DNA of 64,000 nt from Mesonia sediminis (GTDB lineage: Bacteria; Bacteroidota; Bacteroidia; Flavobacteriales; Flavobacteriaceae), in NCBI RefSeq assembly GCF_042684705.1, contig NZ_JBHULZ010000004.1, positions 72,806-136,805 on the forward strand, in the 5' to 3' direction. The notes beneath the pieces were generated by a model, which saw only the letters and a list, made by a program, of their open reading frames with translations, searched no databases and was not told the origin of the DNA. The position numbers were made by a program, and so were the translations under genes. This document shows, piece after piece, positions 6,846 through 14,643 of this stretch; the first letter of the stretch is position 1, and each line of letters starts with the position of its first letter.

Positions 6846-8831
6846 ATGACTTTTCAAGAAGAAATACTACAAGGAATCCCAGACGATTTACCTCCTGTAA
6901 AAACATACGACCCGAGTATTAACCATGCCCCTAAAAGGAAAGAAATTTTAAGCGAAACCGAAAAAGTTCTGGCGTTGCAAAATGCTTTACGCTATTTTGA
7001 TAAGAAACATCACGCTACGCTCCTACCTGAGTTCAAACAAGAATTGGAAGATTACGGCCGAATCTACATGTATAGGTTTAGACCCAGTTATAAAATATAC
7101 GCTCGTGATATAAATGAGTATCCTGGTGAGTCTACACAGGCTAAGGCCATAATGCTCATGATTCAAAATAATTTAGATCACGCGGTTGCCCAACACCCGC
7201 ACGAATTAATCACTTATGGCGGTAACGGTGGGGTTTTTTCAAATTGGGCACAGTACCGATTAACGATGCAATATTTAGCCACAATGAATGATGAGCAAAC
7301 GCTAGTGATGTACAGTGGGCACCCCATGGGTTTATTCCCTTCGCACAAAGAAGCTCCTCGAGTAGTGGTAACTAACGGTATGATGATACCGAACTATTCT
7401 AAACCAGATGATTGGGAGAAATTTAATGCTTTGGGCGTGACCCAATACGGGCAAATGACTGCCGGAAGCTATATGTACATAGGACCGCAAGGTATCGTTC
7501 ACGGAACCACTATAACCGTTTTAAACGGATTTAGAAAGATTAAAAAATCGCCAAAAGGAGGTTTATTTGTAACTTCAGGATTAGGTGGTATGAGTGGAGC
7601 ACAACCTAAGGCAGGAGATATTGCAGGCTGCGTTAGCGTTTGCGCAGAAGTAAACCCAAAAGCCACCAAAACAAGACACGAGCAAGGTTGGGTTAAAGAG
7701 GTAATAAGCGATTTAGATGAACTAGTAAAGCGTGTTAAAGATGCTTTAAAAAATAAAGAAGCGGTTTCGATAGCTTACGCTGGAAATATTGTCGAGGTAT
7801 GGGAAAAATTTGATGAAGAAAATGTTCATATTGATTTGGGCAGTGACCAAACCTCTTTGCATAATCCGTGGGCCGGCGGTTATTACCCCGTAGGGCTAAG
7901 CTATGAGGAGTCAAATACAATGATGGCTAATGACCCAGACCAATTCAAAAAAGAAGTACAACGCAGTTTAATACGGCACGCAAAAGCAATAAACAAACAT
8001 ACCGCCAAAGGAACTTACTTTTTTGATTATGGCAATGCTTTTTTACTAGAAGCCAGCAGAGCAGGAGCAGATATTATGGCGGATAACGGAATTGACTTTA
8101 AATATCCTAGTTATGTACAAGATATTATGGGACCTATGTGCTTCGATTACGGTTTTGGTCCTTTTAGATGGGTTTGTGCTTCGGGCCAAACAAAAGATCT
8201 CGTAAAAACAGATGCTATTGCCACTCAAGTGTTAGAAAGCTTAAAGCAGGGCGCACCGGAAGAGATTCAGCAACAAATGCAAGACAACATTACTTGGATT
8301 AAAGGTGCTCAAGAGAATAAATTAGTTGTAGGTTCACAAGCACGAATTTTATATGCCGATGCAGAAGGCCGTATGAAAATCGCCGAGGCCTTTAATGAAG
8401 CGATAGAAAGAGGTGAGATTGGTCCGGTCATCTTAGGTAGAGATCATCACGACGTTTCTGGAACAGATTCGCCTTATCGAGAAACCTCAAATATCTATGA
8501 CGGAAGTAAATTTACGGCAGACATGGCCATTCATAACGTAATAGGTGATAGCTTTAGAGGAGCCACTTGGGTGAGTATACACAACGGTGGAGGCGTAGGC
8601 TGGGGCGAAGTAATAAATGGAGGCTTCGGTATGGTTCTTGATGGTTCTAAAGAAGCTGCAAATCGCTTAAAATCAATGTTGTTCTGGGATGTTAACAATG
8701 GTATTGCCAGAAGATCTTGGGCCAGAAATGAGGGGGCTATTTTTGCCATCAAAAGAGCGATGGAAAACGAGCCAAACCTCAAGGTTACATTACCCCAGAT
8801 GGTTGATGAAGATTTGCTGAATAATCTTTAA
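6846..8831 (+). CDS. hutU: Urocanate hydratase
   Basis: HutU converts urocanate to 4-imidazolone-5-propionate in histidine degradation, using tightly bound NAD+ as an electrophile. The 661-residue protein is the long form common in Bacteroidetes; many proteobacterial enzymes have about 555 residues. Seen: TYGGNGGVFSNWAQYRLTM, the glycine-rich GLGGMSGAQPKAG block, YAGNIVEVWEKF, and the late signature GRDHHDVSGTDSPYRETSNI. No hutH, hutI or formiminoglutamase gene lies in the window, so the rest of the pathway must be elsewhere. It follows DUF5522 by 21 bases and precedes a DUF4136 lipoprotein gene by 11. Confidence 0.97.
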   Translation: MTFQEEILQGIPDDLPPVKTYDPSINHAPKRKEILSETEKVLALQNALRYFDKKHHATLLPEFKQELEDYGRIYMYRFRPSYKIYARDINEYPGESTQAKAIMLMIQNNLDHAVAQHPHELITYGGNGGVFSNWAQYRLTMQYLATMNDEQTLVMYSGHPMGLFPSHKEAPRVVVTNGMMIPNYSKPDDWEKFNALGVTQYGQMTAGSYMYIGPQGIVHGTTITVLNGFRKIKKSPKGGLFVTSGLGGMSGAQPKAGDIAGCVSVCAEVNPKATKTRHEQGWVKEVISDLDELVKRVKDALKNKEAVSIAYAGNIVEVWEKFDEENVHIDLGSDQTSLHNPWAGGYYPVGLSYEESNTMMANDPDQFKKEVQRSLIRHAKAINKHTAKGTYFFDYGNAFLLEASRAGADIMADNGIDFKYPSYVQDIMGPMCFDYGFGPFRWVCASGQTKDLVKTDAIATQVLESLKQGAPEEIQQQMQDNITWIKGAQENKLVVGSQARILYADAEGRMKIAEAFNEAIERGEIGPVILGRDHHDVSGTDSPYRETSNIYDGSKFTADMAIHNVIGDSFRGATWVSIHNGGGVGWGEVINGGFGMVLDGSKEAANRLKSMLFWDVNNGIARRSWARNEGAIFAIKRAMENEPNLKVTLPQMVDEDLLNNL

Positions 8832-8842
8832 ATACGTTTTTT

Positions 8843-9370
8843 ATGAGAGCCTTTCTAAAAATATCAAGCCTACTGTTATTTCTATTTTTCTTAGGGGCTT
8901 GCTCTAGTGTGCAAGTTACTACAGATTATGACCAAAAAGTGAATTTTGACCACTACCAAAGTTTTGCGTTTTATAAACCTGGTATTGACCAAGCTAAAAT
9001 TTCTGATTTAGATAAAAGGCGAATTCTAAAGGCCATAGAAAAGGAACTTACAGCCAAAGGTTTACAAAAAAAGAAAAGTGCAGATTTATTGATTAGTATT
9101 TTTACGAAAACTAAAGAAAATGTAAATATCTATCAAAATAACTTTGGATATGGCTGGGGCTTCTCCCCCTTTTATGGGAGCCATTGGCATAATACCGTTT
9201 CACGAGAAACCGAAGGTACATTATTTATAGATTTGGTTGATCGAGAATCAATGGAGCTGGTTTGGCAAGGAATAGGTGAGGGCCCGCTTTCAAAAGATCG
9301 CGAAACCAAGATTGAACGTATTCAAGAAATTGTACACGAGATTTTAAAAAAGTATCCGCCTGAGAAGTAA
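8843..9370 (+). CDS. DUF4136 domain-containing lipoprotein
   Basis: This 175-residue outer-envelope lipoprotein has the lipobox LGAC (C20) after a hydrophobic signal, then a DUF4136 domain of about 150 residues (VNFDHYQSFAFYKPG, ADLLISIFTKTKE, EGTLFIDLVDRESMELVWQG). The family is widespread in Bacteroidetes and Proteobacteria and has no assigned biochemical role. It begins 11 bases after hutU and is probably the last gene of that transcript, but nothing in the sequence ties it to histidine catabolism. Confidence 0.88.
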   Translation: MRAFLKISSLLLFLFFLGACSSVQVTTDYDQKVNFDHYQSFAFYKPGIDQAKISDLDKRRILKAIEKELTAKGLQKKKSADLLISIFTKTKENVNIYQNNFGYGWGFSPFYGSHWHNTVSRETEGTLFIDLVDRESMELVWQGIGEGPLSKDRETKIERIQEIVHEILKKYPPEK

Positions 9371-9390
9371 AATCAGTTTAAGTCATTAAC

Positions 9391-9435
9391 AAACATAAAA
9401 GCTATTCTTATTTTAGAATAGCTTTTATGTTTATT
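9391..9435. terminator. Strong bidirectional terminator between the DUF4136 gene and the nos cluster
   Basis: A perfect 18-bp stem (9391-9408 with 9415-9432) has a 6-base loop. The stem bases are A-rich on one side and T-rich on the other, so it can act on both strands. It separates the convergent DUF4136 gene and the 3' end of the nos operon. Confidence 0.8.
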
Positions 9436-9552
9436 TAATAACTGACACCCTTTAATCAATGGTTTTACATTTGTACTGCCTGTATTGCCAATTTGAAATA
9501 CCTTGATATTTGTTAATAGCAGACTAGAAAAAATCCTTTCAAAATTAATGTG

Positions 9553-10773
9553 TTAAGATGTAGCTTTTCTGTTTCTTTTAAATGTGCTAATGAAAATCCC
9601 TCCTACCGAAATCGCAATTAAGCAACTGGCTGCAAATAACCACTGATAGAGATTAGGCAGTGCGGGCGCATTAAAAATTTTCATCAAAGCCTGCCAAAAA
9701 ATTAAAATTTCTGTTAGTACGAACCCAAGCAAATAGATCTTATAGTTTCTAGAAGTTAGGCTCAATAAATTGCTTTGGTGTAATAGATAAAAAATTGCCG
9801 GAGTTACAACTCCTAAAAACACCCAATGTAAAAAACCAATTGCTAAATTTTTAAAATTAACTATATAATTTGATATAAAAGGAAAAGCAGCTAGCAATTG
9901 CATTAGTAGTTTTACAAAATAGAACAACAGTACTGTTTTTAATAAACTCGCATTTAGTTTTGAATTAACGACAGGCAGCATAAAGGCTTGTTTTCTAAAG
10001 TAAGTTACCAAATACCATAAAGCCAAAAATTGAAAAACACCTCCTATTATAGCCAAGATATGCATCCAAAAGCCTGGTTTAAGAAACAAAATTGATATCA
10101 AAAAACTTAAGCACACTCCCCAATGAAAAAAAATTATAAAGCTTTTAAAATTAGCTTGTCGCATGTAAACTTTCTTTTGTTCTAAAACGAATAAAAATCC
10201 GCCTATGAGCGCTAGAATCATCCACGCATTATATTGAAAATGCAGGTAAAAATAAATCGCTACTCGGTACCAAGGTGAATCTGCTCCCAGTATGCTCATA
10301 ATAGGACCAATGGCCCAAGGTCCGATGCTCGAAATAACCATATATAGTAGGGCTAGGTGCGTACATTTATAAGCCGGACTTGCTCGCTTTTCTTTTGGAA
10401 TATATTTTAGAAAAGACCAATAAAAGCCATAACTGCAAAATAAAAATAGGGTCGAAAAAAATATGGATACCGCAGCGTAGCCCTGAATGGGAAAACTAAG
10501 CATCATACCGACTATGCTTATCAAGGTACAACTATAAATACACAAAAAAACCCGATTTGGCACCCAGTCTTTTAAATAGTTCTTATAAATCAAGAGTACC
10601 AAGGCTAGATAAATCCAACCGAGAATAGCTGTATGGGAATGCGCGTGAACAATATGTTTAAAAACGACAGGTAAATCGACAAAGAACAACATGCGTAAAG
10701 CTAAACCTCCAACAATAGCTGCTAAAAATAGGCCCAGTGCTATGTAAAGTTGGATGCTTTGTTTTACTTGCAT
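9553..10773 (-). CDS. Polytopic membrane protein at the end of the nos operon, haem-copper-oxidase-subunit-I-like by appearance
   Basis: This protein of about 406 residues has roughly 12 hydrophobic segments and is the last gene of the nos run. The second segment carries a striking histidine cluster, FKHIVHAHSHTAILGWIYL. More membrane-embedded histidines follow in YFYLHFQYNAW, FFHWG, FWMHILAIIGG and FLHWVFLG. This pattern recalls haem-binding proteins such as NnrS or the haem-copper oxidase catalytic subunit. I see no oxidase HxH pair or HPEVY motif, so it is unlikely to be an active oxidase. The ATG at 10773 lies 10 bases past the nosY stop and gives a natural first membrane segment; an ATG at 10815 would overlap nosY by 32 bases. 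Function unknown; a redox or nitrogen-oxide role is inferred from position. Confidence 0.65.
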   Translation of the reverse strand: MQVKQSIQLYIALGLFLAAIVGGLALRMLFFVDLPVVFKHIVHAHSHTAILGWIYLALVLLIYKNYLKDWVPNRVFLCIYSCTLISIVGMMLSFPIQGYAAVSIFFSTLFLFCSYGFYWSFLKYIPKEKRASPAYKCTHLALLYMVISSIGPWAIGPIMSILGADSPWYRVAIYFYLHFQYNAWMILALIGGFLFVLEQKKVYMRQANFKSFIIFFHWGVCLSFLISILFLKPGFWMHILAIIGGVFQFLALWYLVTYFRKQAFMLPVVNSKLNASLLKTVLLFYFVKLLMQLLAAFPFISNYIVNFKNLAIGFLHWVFLGVVTPAIFYLLHQSNLLSLTSRNYKIYLLGFVLTEILIFWQALMKIFNAPALPNLYQWLFAASCLIAISVGGIFISTFKRNRKATS

Positions 10774-10783
10774 TAATATTATT

Positions 10784-11566
10784 TTAAAAGTCTTTCTTTT
10801 TAGCTTTTCTTGCAATATTAAGTACGGGTAAAATCACCCAAATCATAAGGGTTGATAGCGCAGCAAATAAACCCAAATTAGTACCAAAAAACTTTTGAAA
10901 CACCGCTCCTGTGTACCCTAGAAGTGCAGCGATATCTAACTTTAGTAAAATTAAAATTCTAGAAAGGTCTATAGGATTAAAAGTAGTGGCTATGAGTGTG
11001 AATTTATCTAAGGGGTATGTTTCAAACATAATTAAAGACATTAAAAACAATCCATCATAAATTACAGCGAGAAAAAGCCAAAGCAATATGGCATAACTGA
11101 ATCCTTTAATTTTATTCTCGTTATATAATGCAATATTAAATGCTAAGGCGGTGAATATGAAAGTTAACATTGCTCCAGTAATTAACAGCAAACTAAAGTT
11201 CCAAATAGCACCCGATTGAAACAAACCATAAAGTACAAAAGGAATGCCCAACCCAAGAACCAAGCTCATTACCAGCGATAAAGCTACGCCTAAGTATTGA
11301 CCTAAGAATATAGAGGAACGTTTAACAGGTTGCGCCAATAGTAACTCTGTAAATTCTTTAGAATTATAATAATACATAACCCCAAAAATTGTCCCTATTA
11401 AGGGCACCAAAATTATGATTACGTTCATTAAAGTTATTACCGCTTTGGATAAATCCTGATTAAGGAACAAAAGTACAAACGACAAAAGCAAATAGAACAA
11501 CAGGTAGACATAGCTCCATCGGCTTCTTATTAAATCGAAGAAACTGTATTTTAAAATTTTAAGCAT
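10784..11566 (-). CDS. nosY: NosY-like ABC transporter permease
   Basis: This 260-residue permease has about six membrane segments and belongs to the ABC-2 type. Together with NosF it forms the ABC complex that works with NosD to mature the copper centres of nitrous oxide reductase. The PVKRSSIFLGQYLGVAL block in the first cytoplasmic loop is typical of NosY/ABC-2 permeases. Its start overlaps the end of nosF by 8 bases, so the two are translationally linked. The identification rests on fold plus its place directly after nosD and nosF. Confidence 0.9.
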   Translation of the reverse strand: MLKILKYSFFDLIRSRWSYVYLLFYLLLSFVLLFLNQDLSKAVITLMNVIIILVPLIGTIFGVMYYYNSKEFTELLLAQPVKRSSIFLGQYLGVALSLVMSLVLGLGIPFVLYGLFQSGAIWNFSLLLITGAMLTFIFTALAFNIALYNENKIKGFSYAILLWLFLAVIYDGLFLMSLIMFETYPLDKFTLIATTFNPIDLSRILILLKLDIAALLGYTGAVFQKFFGTNLGLFAALSTLMIWVILPVLNIARKAKKKDF

Positions 11567-12266
11567 GGTTTTTCATTAAAAGGTGAGCAATTGCGTGTTC
11601 AAAATCGGTTTGTTGGGTTTTTTCTCTTAGTTGATGAATATTGCCTTTAAAATAAATTTTCCCTTCGAGAATAAAAACAATCTCGTCTGAGATTTCTTCA
11701 ACAAAACTCATAATATGCGAAGTAACCAAAATAGTTTTACCCTTTTCTTTTTCTCGCTGTATCAGTTCTTTTAAATGAAGTAATGCAATTGGATCTAAGC
11801 CTGTGGTTGGTTCATCTAAAATAATTAAAGGGCTATCAAACATAAAAGTTAAAACGATGTTTACCTTTTGCTTGGTACCTCCTGATAGGTTGCTTAATTT
11901 CTTATCTAAAAAAGGCTCTAAATGAAATAATTTGATCAAATGATCTGCTTGGGCATTACCTCCACGTAAATCCTTTATCATTCCTAATAATTCTTTAACC
12001 CCTAAATTACCTGGGAAATTAGCGATTTGTGGTAGGTAATCAATATTTTTTCTATAAAGACCATTGGCATGAGTTCTTTTACCTTGAATAAAAATCTCAC
12101 CTTGATCTGGAACCACCATACCTAAAATTGATTTTATTAAAGTTGTCTTACCTGAGCCATTTGGACCTAATACGGCAAAGATACCTTGATTGGGGATTTC
12201 TAAATCTATCCCTTTAAGCACTTTGTTTTTCCCGAATTTTTTATGAATATTCTTAATTTCTATCAT
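11559..12266 (-). CDS. nosF: NosF-like ABC transporter ATP-binding protein
   Basis: This 235-residue ATPase energises NosY. Walker A is GPNGSGKTT (34-42), the signature LSGGTKQK starts at 127, Walker B is LIILDEP (147-153), and the switch histidine is in VTSHI. The ATG overlaps the last base of the nosD stop (TAATG), and its own 3' end overlaps nosY by 8 bases. In maturation of NosZ, NosDFY is thought to supply sulfur for the CuZ cluster or remodel the copper chaperone NosL. Confidence 0.93.
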   Translation of the reverse strand: MIEIKNIHKKFGKNKVLKGIDLEIPNQGIFAVLGPNGSGKTTLIKSILGMVVPDQGEIFIQGKRTHANGLYRKNIDYLPQIANFPGNLGVKELLGMIKDLRGGNAQADHLIKLFHLEPFLDKKLSNLSGGTKQKVNIVLTFMFDSPLIILDEPTTGLDPIALLHLKELIQREKEKGKTILVTSHIMSFVEEISDEIVFILEGKIYFKGNIHQLREKTQQTDFEHAIAHLLMKNHA

Positions 12267-13507
12267 TACTTTTTTCTCATTAAAGGGGCTTTATCTACTA
12301 AGTTATCGGGTGTAAACACCGGGGACACTTTTTCTGAAAAGTCAATAATATCAACAAATAAACTCCTCATCAAAATAATAGTTTCAGGTGTTCTATTTAC
12401 GATATAACTAAATAGTTTTACTGGTCTATACGGCACATCTCCAAAACCGTCTTCATCTAAATCATAGCCCGTATAGGAGCTCCAGTAATTATTTAAAAAC
12501 AAATTATTATTTAACTTACTATTGTAACTAACATCAAAAGAGTTATACAAAAAATTATTTTCTAAAAATTTATTCTCATAGCAAGCACCACGCACCTTTA
12601 CTGCCCATCCGTTATTCTTGAAAGTATTCTTAAGGTAATTTACACGATTGGAGCCCTCAATATTTATTCCTGTTGTATTTTCTTCAAAAATATTCTCAAC
12701 AATTTCGGCGTCATTAATTTCTTTAAGCAACAAACCGTAAGAAGCCGTTCCCCAGTTGTACCTAAAGTGGTTCGCCCTCATCTCAATCCGCTTAGAAAAC
12801 ATAACTGCAACACCAGCACCATTATTTTCAAAAATATTTTGTGCGTAAGCATCGTCATTGCTAAACATAAAATGAAGACCATAGCGCAAATTGTCCTTAC
12901 TTATATTATCTTCTATAATACAATGGTCTGCAAATTCAAGATAGATTCCATCACGCACTTTTTGAATTAAATTTTCTTTAATGGTAATACGTTTTGAATA
13001 CCATAACTGGATGCCATTACCCGAATTATGTTCTGATACAGCATCGCCTAATATTTTATTATTACGTACAATACCATCACTGGCTTTTTCTAAATAAATA
13101 CCAAAAAATATTTTTTCGAGTATTAAGTCTTCAAGAATGAAATTTTTTGCTTTGCTTACGCGGATAGCAGCATAGTCTTCTGTATAACTGGAACCTACAT
13201 TAATTAATTTAATTCCAGATATTCGAACACCATCGGCAAATACATTTAGGATATCGGCCTTGTTAAGACCATCAATCACTGGGTAATCATAACCTTTTAG
13301 GTAAAGAGGCTTGTCTATTACAATTTTATTCTCGCGATAAGTACCCTTTTTAATATGAATAGTATCACCGCTTCGCGCTTCTGTCACAGCTTTCTTAATG
13401 CTAGAATAAGGGCAAGTTTCGCATACCTCAATTTGAGCATAAAGCGTATTTGCCCCAATCAAGAAAACTACTATTAATAAAATAGATTTAAAATAACCTT
13501 GTAGCAT
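12266..13507 (-). CDS. nosD: NosD, periplasmic copper-centre maturation protein
   Basis: NosD is the periplasmic partner of NosFY. The 413-residue protein has a signal peptide (about 1-25, ending LYAQ) and then a long right-handed beta-helix. The first rung, YSSIKKAVTEARSGDTIHIKKG, is followed by many N-x-F/N-x-I turn motifs (NNKILG, ENLIQ, ENNFLYN, NNYWSSYTGYD) typical of the CASH/NosD repeat. The block WSSYTGYDLDEDGFGDVPYRP near residue 345 is a NosD hallmark. It lies 19 bases after nosL and overlaps nosF by one base. Confidence 0.94.
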   Translation of the reverse strand: MLQGYFKSILLIVVFLIGANTLYAQIEVCETCPYSSIKKAVTEARSGDTIHIKKGTYRENKIVIDKPLYLKGYDYPVIDGLNKADILNVFADGVRISGIKLINVGSSYTEDYAAIRVSKAKNFILEDLILEKIFFGIYLEKASDGIVRNNKILGDAVSEHNSGNGIQLWYSKRITIKENLIQKVRDGIYLEFADHCIIEDNISKDNLRYGLHFMFSNDDAYAQNIFENNGAGVAVMFSKRIEMRANHFRYNWGTASYGLLLKEINDAEIVENIFEENTTGINIEGSNRVNYLKNTFKNNGWAVKVRGACYENKFLENNFLYNSFDVSYNSKLNNNLFLNNYWSSYTGYDLDEDGFGDVPYRPVKLFSYIVNRTPETIILMRSLFVDIIDFSEKVSPVFTPDNLVDKAPLMRKK

Positions 13508-13526
13508 AGCTTCAGATTCAATTGAT

Positions 13527-13955
13527 TTAATTTTGCTGCTGGTCTAGAATTTCATTCCAGGTATAGATTGCACCTCCTTTTTCTAGCTGCACCTTTTGGG
13601 CTTGTTCTCGATTAGGAAAAGCAGTAATAAATTCGCCCATAGGACTAGGAATATTTTCAGAAATTAGGTAAATCGCCGTCTGGGCAGAGATAAGCTCTGA
13701 GGGTACTAGATAATGATTGGTAAAGAATTGTTCTGGTGTTTCTTTAACCATTTCTTGTTTAAAATCTATTAAACATTCTAAAGCATCAAATTTATATACC
13801 TTACCCTTATCTGTAACTATTTCTGCTCCGTGAATTTGATCGACAATCGTCATTTTACAAAAATCACAACTATCTTCTCCATAAGCGATTGGTTGCTTTT
13901 CTTTACTACAACTCACCAAAGTTATAAAACTGAATATGGCGACTAATTTTTTCAT
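13527..13955 (-). CDS. nosL: NosL, copper chaperone lipoprotein
   Basis: NosL is the outer-envelope Cu(I) chaperone that feeds nitrous oxide reductase. The 142-residue protein has a lipobox VSC (C16) and a copper-binding CDFCKM motif (C30, C33, M35). The KVYKFDALECLIDF stretch after it is typical of the family. The start codon overlaps the stop of the nosB-like gene (ATGA, 13952-13955), which indicates translational coupling. Confidence 0.94.
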   Translation of the reverse strand: MKKLVAIFSFITLVSCSKEKQPIAYGEDSCDFCKMTIVDQIHGAEIVTDKGKVYKFDALECLIDFKQEMVKETPEQFFTNHYLVPSELISAQTAIYLISENIPSPMGEFITAFPNREQAQKVQLEKGGAIYTWNEILDQQQN

Positions 13956-14566
13956 TTCTTTGAAGATTTTAGCCCTATTAAATAGGCTATAAAAGTTAAT
14001 AGCATCCCTACGGTTAATAAAATTCCGCCTAGAGCTGGATAAGAAACCGCTGTAAAGTTAAGTATATCACGTCGGCCTAGCAAGGGTGGTTTATAGCTAA
14101 ACGGGTTTCCATCTGCATCTACCACTTTAATAATTGCTTTGGGATCAAGGTTTGTACCGTAATCTACCAACCAAGCATTGAAGTCGTACATACCTAAGAT
14201 ACCTAAAACTGTCATCATCACTAGCCAACCTAAAAACCATTTATGAGACACTTTAGAAAACAAACCTAAAAAGCCAATTAATACTCCTAGAATAGCCATT
14301 CCTCCTACTACCAAAGGGAAAGTTCTAAACTCCCACATATCTGCTGGAGTAGGTAACTTTTGCATACCAATATAGTGATTTAGACCATCAATATTTTGCA
14401 AATCATACTCGGTAAAGCCCTGAAGACCATCGAGATGAATGTACATTCCTAAACCGTCTGGATATTGGGGAGCTTCCAACTCTACTGTCCATAACGGATA
14501 AATAAATAAGCTAAACAATAAAGCCGAGCCTATTATCATTATAATACTTGCACTTTTCATACTCAA
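13952..14566 (-). CDS. nosB: NosB-like integral membrane protein of the clade II nos cluster
   Basis: This 204-residue protein has about four membrane segments (near 8-28, 85-105, 112-130 and 175-198) and a large extracytoplasmic loop containing GLGMYIHLDGLQGF and PYSYKPP-like FSYKPPLLGRRDILNF. It lies between nosZ and nosL, the position taken by nosB, a membrane protein of unknown function in clade II clusters. The symbol is assigned from position and topology rather than from a catalytic motif. A hairpin separates it from nosZ; it is translationally coupled to nosL. Confidence 0.72.
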   Translation of the reverse strand: MSMKSASIIMIIGSALLFSLFIYPLWTVELEAPQYPDGLGMYIHLDGLQGFTEYDLQNIDGLNHYIGMQKLPTPADMWEFRTFPLVVGGMAILGVLIGFLGLFSKVSHKWFLGWLVMMTVLGILGMYDFNAWLVDYGTNLDPKAIIKVVDADGNPFSYKPPLLGRRDILNFTAVSYPALGGILLTVGMLLTFIAYLIGLKSSKK

Positions 14567-14576
14567 TTTTGTTAAA

Positions 14577-14618
14577 TTAAAAAGGCAGAGACCATCGAGA
14601 CTTGATAATCCCTGCCTT
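14577..14618 (-). terminator. Intra-operon hairpin between nosZ and the nosB-like gene
   Basis: On the minus strand a 10-bp stem with one mismatch (14618-14609 with 14591-14582) encloses a 17-base loop and is followed by a T-run. It looks like an intrinsic terminator placed after nosZ, so only part of the transcription would continue into nosBLDFY. It could also stabilise the 3' end of a nosZ mRNA. Confidence 0.7.
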
Positions 14619-14643
14619 CAAAAAATCAATTAAACAACAATTA

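Noticed and set aside
9553..10773. Last nos-operon gene as a true cytochrome oxidase or NO reductase
   Set aside because: The HxH copper-site pair and the HPEVY-type motif are not present.
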